Assembly: GCA_002794785.1 (NCBI GenBank)
Contig: NBBA01000001.1
Location: 2,790,001 to 2,854,000, forward strand
DNA length: 64,000 bases
Origin: Coniferiporia sulphurascens
Lineage: Eukaryota; Basidiomycota; Agaricomycetes; Hymenochaetales; Hymenochaetaceae
Direction of reading: 5' to 3'
In this document: one piece after another, positions 55,291 through 64,000 of the stretch
How the letters are laid out: each line of letters starts with the position of its first letter
Position numbering within the stretch: position 1 is the first letter of the stretch
Program-made: the position numbers and the translations under genes
Notes under the pieces: model-generated
What the model was told of the DNA's origin: nothing
Databases searched by the model: none
Seen by the model: only the letters and a program-made list of their open reading frames with translations

Positions 55291-58056
55291 TCAGAACATC
55301 CCCATATCCTCTTCGTTCCCCCAGCCAATTTCCTCGGATACATCTTCTGGCCGTGGGGATAACGGACGGTCATCGCTGAGTACAGGGTGTTTCTTTTCAG
55401 GTAAAGGCTGGGCAACGGTCGCAGCCTTTGTGGGCGAGACTTCGTTATGCCATATAAGCTTAACTGCGCCCGTGGAAGGAATAGTTGCTCCCTTGGCCAG
55501 GGCCTGTGATTAGTAGACGTTAAAAGTATGTTCAAACGTCTAAATAACGGAAAACACACTTGTTCCGCGGCCGCTCTTGTGTGGAAATGAGCAACGAGAG
55601 TATCGTCATCATGAACATCGAGAGATGCCAACTGACCACCACCCTGTAGATACGACATCAAAAATCAGGTAAAACGACAATGATCCTGGTACCCACCTCG
55701 TACCAGGAACGTACAGCTTGCACGACCTCAGGATCGTGCGACAAAACGCCCTTCACGAGCAGTGATTTCGTGCGGTTATCAAGTTTCATGCTTGCACGCG
55801 GAGGTCCGCCACGCATTGCACCACGATAACTGGCGCGCCCTCTGCCCCTTCCCCGGTAACCACGATATGACGGAGTGTGCGGTTGATACGAATTATCAGC
55901 GATACCAAGTGCGCTAGCCTCCGCTTGTAACTTTGCAAGTTTTTCTCGCAAACTCTCGGCAGTCTCTTCGCTCTCGACGGGGACACTATCCTCGACAGCT
56001 TTCACGTGCATATCAAGTTCCATATCAAGAAGTTGCCTGGCTTTTCGTTCTTTGTCGTCTGACCCATGCACCGAACCAGTTTTCGAGATCGGCGTTACAG
56101 GAGCTGGTACCGCAGAAGGCGCTTTCATTTCTGCAGTGAGTTTTCGTAAGCGGGCCATAATTTCCTTCTTCTCATCAGCTGTCGCCGATCCAAGCTTTGC
56201 CATCAAATCCTTTTGTTCCGCTATCTGCTTTTCAAGCAGCTGTTCTTTTGTTTGCAGATTGGTCAGTGCTGGCTTCGCAGCCGTCCTCGGCGTTGAAGTT
56301 ACAGCAGGTAACGGCGTTGTTGGCTTAGGTGTTTCGGGGGCAGTTATTACTGGTGCCCTTTCACGAGCGGCCATATTTGCCATCAAGGGAGCAGACGCTT
56401 GAAGTGCCCGTGTGCCCGCAGAGCCTTGACCCTCCATTGGACGATGCCAAAATATTTTGACAAACCGATTATTGAAAACAGCCTCTTCCGCCCCCCACGC
56501 CGATCGGGCTTCCTCGTGATTAGAGAAACTGACGAGAGCTTTCCTCCCAGAGCCATCGACTGCGACATTGGTGACGGTCCCAAAACGTTTAAACCACCCA
56601 TTGACAGCCTCAAGCGAAAGATGCTCATCGGGAATTTTTTCAACGACGATGGTTTTGCTGTTCCGGCCCTGTTCATTGCTGTCGTTGAAACTTTGGTGGT
56701 CCCCTCCAAAAGTTCCCCTACTGCCTCGACCACGCCCTCGAAATCCAGCATTACCTCCTCTAGGCGGTCGAGTGCCTGGCTGTGTTTGCATACGATTTAT
56801 TTGAGAGGCACCGTTCATATCTGGCTTTGCAATATGAGGCTGCATCTGTGGGTCAGGCACCACGCCAGTCGACAAGACCGTTGGAATAGACGACGAAGTT
56901 AAATCCATTGCATCTGACTCCTCACGCGGGCGTCCCGGAGTGAGGTCTTGAATGACAGGAAGTTCACCACGAATGTTGTACGCTTGATTTCCATCACTGG
57001 GCCCGTTCTGGGCGCGCGACAGGGTCGGCACGCGCTGGTAACTGCCGCGAGGTCGCATATCCATGCGTGAATCATTTGGATCGTACGCTGAAGGCTGCCC
57101 AGCGCCCATACCGAATGGCAATCCGCCATAAATCCCCAGGAAGGGTATATTCCCAGCATTGGGGGGAATTCCCATCTGCGGAGCAAATGCAGCATCGTCA
57201 TGACTAAACTTGCACATCGCCCCTCGCGAACAGAATCCTTTCACTAAAGTGGGAGGACGTACGATGTCAGCTTGCTTCACGAAGTTTATGTGACTGAAGA
57301 ACGTACGATGATAGTCCCTACAAACACCTCGTGGCAAATGGTGAAATGGTCGGGCTCCCTGGCCGTTCACAACACCGCCCATGCCACTGGGCAGTCCACC
57401 ATTTGACCCATAATCAACCCTTTGCCCGTCCACCGGTCCCCGCTGCCAGTTATCCACTTGACCATGCCCATTCGCATGTGAATTTCTTGCAAAGTACAAG
57501 TCGTTGTTTAATCGCGGACCCTTTGGAGGACCACGCGTGTCGCGGTCATCACTTTCGAGACTCCTTTTCGTTCCCCTATCTGGTGAGGTCGATGTTGACG
57601 GAGAAAGTAATGCGTCGAGGGGTATAGGAATCCCTACATCTTGAGGCTTGTCGCTCGAGGGTGGATAGGACGTTGGCGTAGACGTGTAGGGAACGTATGA
57701 TTTTGAGCGCAGAGCGGAGAAAAGGGTGTCCACGAAGCCGAGAGCTCCTAAACGATTGGATTAGTGTAAGGACGGAGCACGAGATGACGGACCCGCACCG
57801 TTTTCGAAGAATTCGTCCAATTGCTTCACGACCTCCTTGCGCAGGTCTTGCTCCGGAACGTCGTGCTTAAGCAAAGCAACGATGTAGGTGGCTAGGGCCT
57901 CGGGTTCAGCATCACAACTATCGCGTTTAATATATTCAGTCAAGTCCAGTCTGCAACCGAGCAACTGTAAATCAAAAAGGCTTGCACATACATCGGTTCG
58001 AGTGTCTTGACGAGCCAAGAATGAAGCGCAGAGTTCGTTGAGGGGTCGTAAAGCAT
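55291..58056 (-). CDS. RBM26/RBM27-like protein: PWI-like, CCCH finger, RRMs
   Basis: By family, a nuclear RNA decay/export adaptor. Exons in transcript order: 58056-57992, 57917-57799, 57747-57307, 57243-55697, 55643-55560, 55503-55291. They give 822 aa and all are in phase. The first exon (MLYDPSTNSALHSWLVKTLEP) joins CDAEPEALATYIVALLKHDV and KEVVKQLDEFFENG, then GFVDTLFSALRSKSYVPY. This is the PWI-like fold that opens RBM26/27. The zinc finger CRDYHLKGFCSRGAMCKFSH is an exact C-x8-C-x5-C-x3-H. RRM1 (TIVVEKIPDEHLSLEAVNGW, KALVSFSNHEEARSAW, VKIFWHRP), a coiled coil (EQLLEKQIAEQKDLMAKL), RG-rich boxes and a second RRM (LVKGVLSH, LVAHFHTRAAAEQALAKG) follow. It ends NEEDMGMF. The 63-nt intron 57244-57306 cuts the zinc finger. 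Confidence 0.9.
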
Positions 58057-58478
58057 GGCAGACAGTGCAGGAGGGAAGGGGGGGGGAGGGAACGAGAAGA
58101 TGGTTGTCCGTAAGGTGTTCGTCCCCGCCGCTGCTCACAAACGACAATTTGTCAAGGCGTGAATAGATCCGCCCTCCATAAACAGGTAATACATTGCGTC
58201 AGCAGTTCAATTACATAAGCTTAAAAAATGCTGAAATTGTCTTAAAAACTACTACTACTAATTTGCTACATTGGATGAGTGTAAAGAATATCGCTAGTAT
58301 AAAACAGAACAAACTCATGAGCAAACGAGTCTGGCACGAGAAACAAAAGGAATTGCAATAAGGAATCGTCAACTAACGAAATCGATGGCCAATGCAGCGA
58401 CATTAATACGGCATTCAACATTGCCGAAGGTAAGAGCCCGGGGTGTCCACAAATGTAAAGAGGGAAATAATAAAATAA
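58057..58478. other. Intergenic: BDF1 3' end and RBM26-like promoter
   Basis: About 420 bp between two minus-strand genes. It has an ACT triplet run near 58250 and AT-rich sequence. No gene is seen. Confidence 0.55.
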
Positions 58479-61259
58479 TCACTCTGAATCACTGCCCGAA
58501 CTATCGGAGGAGCTATCATCGGAGGAGTGCTCGCTATCGTCATTGCGTTTGTTGACGTTCGCACCAGCACTTGGCTTGTTGTCGAACATCTTCATGCGCT
58601 CTTCCAGCTGACGAATCTTTTCCGCTTCTACATTCTCGTCCATACTCTTCCGCTTCAATCCACCTGTACCTGTGCCCGTGCCCGTCCGCGACCTCTTAGT
58701 AGGCGCAGCACGCATCGGCCGGAGAACATAGTTGTAGAGCTTCATGAGTACGTGCGCAGGAAGTGCGTCGATGTCAAGCTCGATTTCTTCGGTGCTCTAA
58801 AAACGGAACATTGTCAGCAAGAAATTTTTAAAAATCGACAACAAAACCCACATCACGAATTTCCGGAACGCCTTCGTGGATTATGGAGATAACCTTTTCA
58901 AGCTTGTCACCGTCCAATGTTGTGATAGTTTCGCTTAGATCCTTCTTCTGGTCAAAAGATAGGACGTCATCATCGGGTATTTTCTCTTTCTTCGAGTTTT
59001 TCTTCTTCGGCAACGGCTTCATTACTTTGCCATTTGCCTTCGACGATGATGCGACAGGCGGTGAAACGCGTTTATCTCGCTTTTTCTCCTTCTTTTCCTT
59101 CTTCTGCTTCTTTGTCTGGCCCTTTAAGGCAGCCAAATTGCCTCTCATCGCTTCTATCTCAGACTCTATCATAGCAATCTTCCCTGTATACTTCCGTAAA
59201 TCCCGGGCTGGCGTTTGCTTGAACTTGGGTGGACACTTACGAATGCGATCCTCCTCGCTGTCCTCGTCTTCCTCTTCCTCTTCGTCATCACTTTGATTCT
59301 TGAGAGGAGGAAGGCCGGCCCATTTCTCTTCGAACACCCGCTGAAGTTCAACGCCGGCCACATGAACAGGCGTGCCGACGGGATTGAATGCCATGCAATT
59401 CTTGATCATGAGAGCAAAATCTTCATAAAATTTAATTGCGGTCGGGTATTCTCGATTTTCTAACTTTCTCCTCATGGTAGAAAGGTCCATGGGCCTTTTC
59501 ACGACCTTCGGATAATGAGGAATACCAAGCTTAACGGGATCTACATGCTCATCAGCTTTCTTCCTGTTCAACAGACACATTATACTTACCAACAGGCTCA
59601 TAAAACGGAGACGCAACAGTAGTGAGGGACTTCTTGTGCAGATCGGCCAAAATTTTCGCACAATACTTCAGCTGTTCTTCCGTGCCATCACTCGCCTTCA
59701 TTTTTCGCACACTCCTCGCTTTCTTAATGGGCTCGGCGTAGGGAAGGTCTTTCGGAGGAGGGGGATGAATTTCCCGCTTCGGCCGAGCAGTCTCTGTTGT
59801 CTCCGATCTCCGAATAGTCGGCACGGATGTGGACGGACGGCGTGGGGGAACTCCCTTCTTAGCAGGAGCGGGAGTAGTGGTAGGAGCTGGAGGCGTGGGC
59901 GGTGGGGAGTAGGCAATTTCTTTGGCACAGGCGGTTTAGGCTGCAACGAATGGTCAAAATCATGAGCGTAAAAAAAATTATGTCACCCACCTCTTCAGCG
60001 GGCGAGGGAAGTTGTTTAATTTGCTTATCGAACACGGCTTCAACGCGCTTGCCCATTAGAGTAACAGGATGCTCCAAGCCATTGAACGTCGTAGCATTAG
60101 AGAATATTAGACGAACGTCCGTGATGAACTCGTCGGCATTAAGGTACCGAGGGTTGCTGGGGTTCGGGTCTGGTTTTGTAGGATTAGAAGACGCGAGCTT
60201 GCGGTCGATAGTGGAAAAGTCCATAGGGTGCTTGATGATAGAATAATAGTGAGGGATGTTGAGTGCAACGGGATCGACAGGCAAGAGGAACGGCCCTGCA
60301 TCCTTTAACTTGCGCAATTGACGAATGGTGGAGATGCAAAACCTAAACTGCGGTTGACTCAGAGTCGCTTTACGGTCCTTCGGAGGAGAGGGAGTAGCTG
60401 AGCGACCGTTAGTAGTCGCTGCAGTAGTTGGCGGAGGCAACGGGGCAGGAGACTTTTTAAAAAAAAGTAATCTAATCAGCACCAGTAACAAGAGCGAAGT
60501 GCGGACAACACTGCGTACATGGGCGAATGATGCTTGCTCAGCATCCGAAAGCTTCCTCGCCCGTTTTGCGGGAGGCGGCTGGTCACCGTCCTCCAAGTCG
60601 TCGTCGCGGGTGACGGAAAGTCGCGACGTAGACGCAACGGGAGTGTCCACGTTCATGTCGTCAGGATCTGCAGCATAGCCGATTCCGTTGACGCCATCCG
60701 CGGTGGATGACCCGTTCACCCCGTTCACTCCATTCGATGTGCTGACACCGTTAACCTTGCGAGATGCGGACACAGGCGAAGCCCGGGTCGAGGTCGAAGC
60801 CGGCGTCCCTCCCTCCACCATCTGCACGTCGTCCAAGAGGTGTCCGTTTTGTGGAGGTGGGGTGCCCTTTGGAGGGGCGATTGGGATGGGGGCTGCCGAA
60901 AAAGAGGACGCGTGAGATGGGGAGCGGGGAGTGAAGGGCGAGGAGGGCGGACCTGGATCCGCAGGTGAGCTAAGCTGGGGCCGGGTGGACACGTCATCCG
61001 ATTTTTCGAGAGATAAGGGGATGGGCTCGTGGCGCACGTCACTCTCGCGTTGGGAGTAGTCGAGATCTATTTTGACTGGGGGCGATGCAGCGTTGGTAGG
61101 GGGAGATGGGATGGCGGGGGAGTCGGGGCCACTGCTGAGCGCACCGTTGTCGATGTTGTCTGCAGCGGAGGGGGCGACGTCCGGGCTGCCGAAGCCGCTG
61201 TTGGTGCCGCCGACGGAGACGGGCTCGACGGCAAAGGCAAGCGCGTCGGGGGCAGACAT
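58479..61259 (-). CDS. BDF1: BET family double bromodomain protein (Bdf1-like)
   Basis: Binds acetylated histones H3/H4 and helps recruit TFIID. The start at 61259 (MSAPDALAFAVEPVSVGG) is followed by about 250 Ser/Pro/Gly-rich residues. Bromodomain 1 contains FLLPVDPVALNIPHYYSIIK, HPMDFSTIDRKL and ATTFNGLEHPV with the acetyl-lysine Asn. Bromodomain 2 contains FYEPVDPVKLGIPHYPKVVK, RPMDLSTMRRKLE and NCMAFNPVGTPVHVAG with its Asn. An acidic stretch, a coil (KIAMIESEIEAMRGNLAALK) and a Lys-rich linker come next. The ET domain has LSFDQKKDLSETITTLDGDK, VISIIHEGVPEIRD and ELDIDALPAHVLMKLYNYVL. The protein ends with a Ser/Asp/Glu tail. Introns include 60453-60518, which is 66 nt and stop-free. Confidence 0.94.
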
Positions 61260-61686
61260 TAGGGCCGGCTTTTTGGCAACTTCACGTGACGAGTATTGGG
61301 AGAGGAGAGACTTAGGGAGATTTGGGGGGACGTTCGCTCCAACGTGAGCGACAGATTATATATGCCCCTGTTTACGCTCTCACGGTCGTTCCCTCCTATT
61401 TCGGCAGCCACTTTTCGTTCTCCGCTTTAACCTTCTTCCGGGGTCCTCCGCTGCCACCGCTCCGCCCCTCCCTGCCCGTAGTGCCATTCATCTGCGATAT
61501 ACATTATTCTCTCTATCCCTTGCACCCGTTGCCCTGCCCCTTATCCCGTCCCCTCCTCCCCACCCTCTCCCTCCCCCTCTTCCTCCACCTCTGCAAACAC
61601 CGGCTTGGGCTGGTTCTGCCTCCACGCTACCGTATCATAGAGATCAGATCGCAGCACATCACCCGAACAGCCACCGTATATGTTTT
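61260..61686. promoter_or_regulatory. BDF1 promoter region with pyrimidine tract
   Basis: 427 bp between the BDF1 start and the last WDR70 exon, both minus strand. The plus strand 61535-61595 is almost pure C/T (purine-rich in the direction of BDF1 transcription). No gene is seen. Confidence 0.5.
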
Positions 61687-64000
61687 TCAATGAACTCCAT
61701 TAGCCATCCTGCATGATTCAAGGAGACAACGCCTCAACGCACCAGACGTCCACTGGGGATCGCTGTTTGCAACTTCCGCATATTTCAGCAGTGCCTCACG
61801 GGGCTAAAGAGAGAATATCGTCAATGATCAAAAAAAAATCTCGTGCCGATCATTTTCGGATTTAAGCAGTAAGAGACGAAGAAAAATGTCTCAAAACGAG
61901 GTGGACGAGCAGTCTGCGTATTGCAACGCATAGAAAAGAAAGAGACGCGATTTTTTTTTGAATTCGGACACACAGGGCGCCTAGACGATAATCAGAACAT
62001 CAAAAAGGAAAATCAGACGTACATCCTGATCCCTCGTCGTGTCCCTGAATAAGTTTTGCACTACATGTTGCGTCGCACTGGCGCCAACGCGTCCGCCTTT
62101 GCCAGGTCCGGTAACTGGCAGCTCTGGTCGTTTGCTCTTGCGTGGATCCAATCGTTCCTTCTCTCTCTTCCGTTTGCCGCTCCTTCCGTCCTCACCATCT
62201 CGGAACATGGGCAACGCGTGTGGCGTAATTATCTGCGGTTGTAATTCTGCTGTCGACATCGACTCTACAGTCGCTTTCTTGACTTGAGATTTATTCGCCA
62301 GCAGCTTGGCACCGTTCAATGAATGTTCCGGAGAGTATAAACAAGACACTTGGCCGTTTGCTTGGCCAACTAAAATCTGTGATTCGATTAGTTGTAGTTG
62401 AAAAGTAGTTTGATACAATGAACTAAGCACCTGGTTGATTTTAGGGTGCCAGAGGACTTTCACCGGGGTGCTATCCATTTCAAGCTCTCTTTCCAGCCCC
62501 AAATCGTCCTTACGAAGGAACAAAAGCTTCCCTTTACCGCCCTTGGTAATTGAACCGGATCCTGTGACAATGTATTTTTCATCTGGGCTGAAGACGGCAT
62601 TTGTCGTTGGGTAGAGTGTAGTTGTGTTGCTCCGCGTAGCAATAGGTTTGCGGAAGGAGCGTAAGTCCCAGACTAGTTGACAGTTAGCATAGCAAAAAGC
62701 AAAAAAGCATTGACAGACGTTTTACTGTGTCGTCACCTCCCCTGGTTAGGACGGTCCGTCCATCCAGAGAGAAAACGATTGATCCCGTCTCAGTACCTTT
62801 TGTGTGAGCTCCTTCAATACTCAAGTCTGGCCGAACGAAATTCGAGTTCGTTTTCCACATGTGCATAGCACCGTCAAAACAGGCTACAACACATAAGACA
62901 TTAGCTGATGACTTGCACGTATGTAAATCAACCCACTGCCGCCAATGTACTTCGCATCATGCGAGTATGCACATGATGTAACCTTCGTACGCGTTCCTCG
63001 TTCCTTCGATTTCACCACGATAACCGTTTTCTGCTTTCGTTTATTCTCAACGTCCCATATGCTGCCAAATTAGATAGTAAATCTTACAAGTCCAAGAGAA
63101 GGAGAAGTTCCCAAACCGTATCGTTGAGTCTGCCGAGCTTGTTATAAATGTATCCGAGTCTTTGGGATGCCATGCGCAGCTACTTAATTCCCCCACATGC
63201 CCTCTTTTCGATCAATAATGCAGTCTTTAGTATACTGCATTATTAGTATAAGTCGGAAAGCAACATACGCAGTATGCTTCATATCCCGAATGTACATATC
63301 ACCCTTGATATACGTTGCGCTAATAAACTCGTTTTTTAGTAGTATCTCACAAACAAACCTAGCAGCGTAACTTACATTTCTTCCCCATCGCGACTAAACA
63401 GTTTGGGTTGTATTGTTCCTGAGATTGCGAGGAATTTCGTCCCGTCAGGCGAGAATTTGAGGTCGTGTACCTGCTCGCTGTTGTCAAGTCAGGCCCTGGA
63501 AAGCGCCCAGAGACACAAACGCACGTAGTACGTGCTCGCGGGCTCCCATGTTTTAAAGGGTTTAGGGGATGCTCCCATTCCGCCAAAATCCCAAAGTTTG
63601 CAATCGTAGTCGTGCGAGCCGGAGACAAAACGCGCGCCGGACGAGTCGATCGCTAAGGCCGACACTACTTTCGTGTGGTCCTTCATAGTAAGCTCATGAG
63701 TGATGGGAAAGTCAAGGAGTCCCTCCTTCTCATCAACATCGCTCTCAGCCTCCTCATCCTCCTCATCATCACCTAGCATTTGGGGGGCCACCGGTTGTTT
63801 CGGCTCAGTGAACGAACTCGGCCCCGCGACTAGAACTTTTGCGTGGTCGGTGGGCCTTGATTCCTCCGCGAGTGGTTGTCTTTCCTCCGGTTTGACGAAG
63901 TTTTCAGGCTAGAAATGCAACTAATCAGCGACGAGTGTCTGTTAGCACTGCTTTGATGTTCACCTCGTCGTGGCGTTTGTTCTTTTCAAACTGGTTGGTG
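61687..64000 (-). CDS. WD40-repeat protein, WDR70-like (5' end beyond window)
   Basis: A nuclear WD40 protein; WDR70 homologues act in DNA-break response and chromatin. Visible from the right edge leftwards: an acidic segment (MLGDDEEDEEAESDVDEKEG), LPITHE-type LLDFPITHELTMKDHTKVVS, blade ALAIDSSGARFVSGSHDYDC/KLWDFGGM, SPDGTKF, GHVGELSSCAWHPKDSDTFI/RIWDVENK, KVTSCAYSHDAKYIGGACFD, GSIVFSLDGRTVLTRGGDDT/KLWDLRSF and NAVFSPDEKYIVTGSGS. The C-terminal part has EMDSTPVKVLWHPKINQILV, a Lys/Arg patch (SGKRKREKERLDPRKSKRPE) and VQNLFRDTTRDQD. A 219-bp intron (61804-62022) then leads to a final exon 61803-61687 reading PREALLKYAEVANSDPQW and ending MANGVH. PREA(L/I)LK is the conserved WDR70 tail. If that intron is retained, the protein ends about 15 residues into it. 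Confidence 0.88.

Overview
The window is nuclear DNA from a filamentous basidiomycete, most likely an Agaricomycete. The evidence is dense single-copy eukaryotic genes on both strands, many short GT-AG introns of about 45-75 bp, micro-exons, fungal versions of septin Cdc11, Atg16, Mph1, Msh1, Vta1 and Aco2, and long Ser/Pro-rich tails on several proteins. I see no rRNA, tRNA, transposon, CRISPR array or plasmid feature, and no virus-like gene. All coding calls were made by reading spliced exons by eye. For 6PGDH (partial), the ASNSD1-like protein, ACO2, CDC11, the MIT protein, prohibitin, PUB1, YPT7, 6PGL, the PXA protein and the RBM26-like protein the exon lengths add up to one open frame. 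Other spans are start-to-stop limits with only partly resolved introns. Layout: 1-7.8 kb (+) holds the end of 6-phosphogluconate dehydrogenase, an asparagine-synthetase-domain protein and an ACO2-type mitochondrial aconitase. 7.9-13.7 kb is a divergent pair, mitochondrial MutS (MSH1, -) and septin CDC11 (+). 14.6-25 kb holds a MIT-domain protein (+), a CSC1/TMEM63-like channel (-) and VTA1 (-). 26-32.5 kb has a 59-aa orphan, SLY1 (-) and an oxysterol-binding-related protein (+). 33-36 kb has prohibitin PHB1 and a PUB1/TIA-1 RNA-binding protein. 36.5-38.8 kb is the divergent ATG16/YPT7 pair. 39-42 kb is the divergent pair of branched-chain aminotransferase and 6-phosphogluconolactonase. 42.3-47 kb has a Ser-rich single-pass membrane protein, a PXA-domain protein and an intronless bZIP factor. 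47-48.7 kb is a gene-poor gap. 48.7-55 kb is the divergent pair of a G-patch/zinc-finger protein and the MPH1/FANCM helicase. 55.3-64 kb (-) holds an RBM26/27-like protein, a BET bromodomain protein (BDF1) and a WDR70-like WD40 protein running off the right edge. Functionally this is a housekeeping neighbourhood. It covers the pentose phosphate pathway (6PGDH and 6PGL), amino-acid metabolism (ACO2-type aconitase, BCAT, ASNSD1-like), mitochondrial maintenance (MSH1, prohibitin), membrane traffic and autophagy (VTA1, MIT protein, SLY1, ORP, ATG16, YPT7, PXA), and RNA, chromatin and repair functions (PUB1, RBM26-like, G-patch, BDF1, WDR70, MPH1). Six gene pairs are head to head with about 200-375 bp between start codons. 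I did not find a convincing new multi-gene system. The most interesting items are micro-exons of 8-11 nt in the aconitase gene, an ORP with altered ligand-binding signatures, stop-free introns of length 3n in a CCCH zinc finger and in BDF1, and a duplicated hairpin repeat near 3.8 kb.
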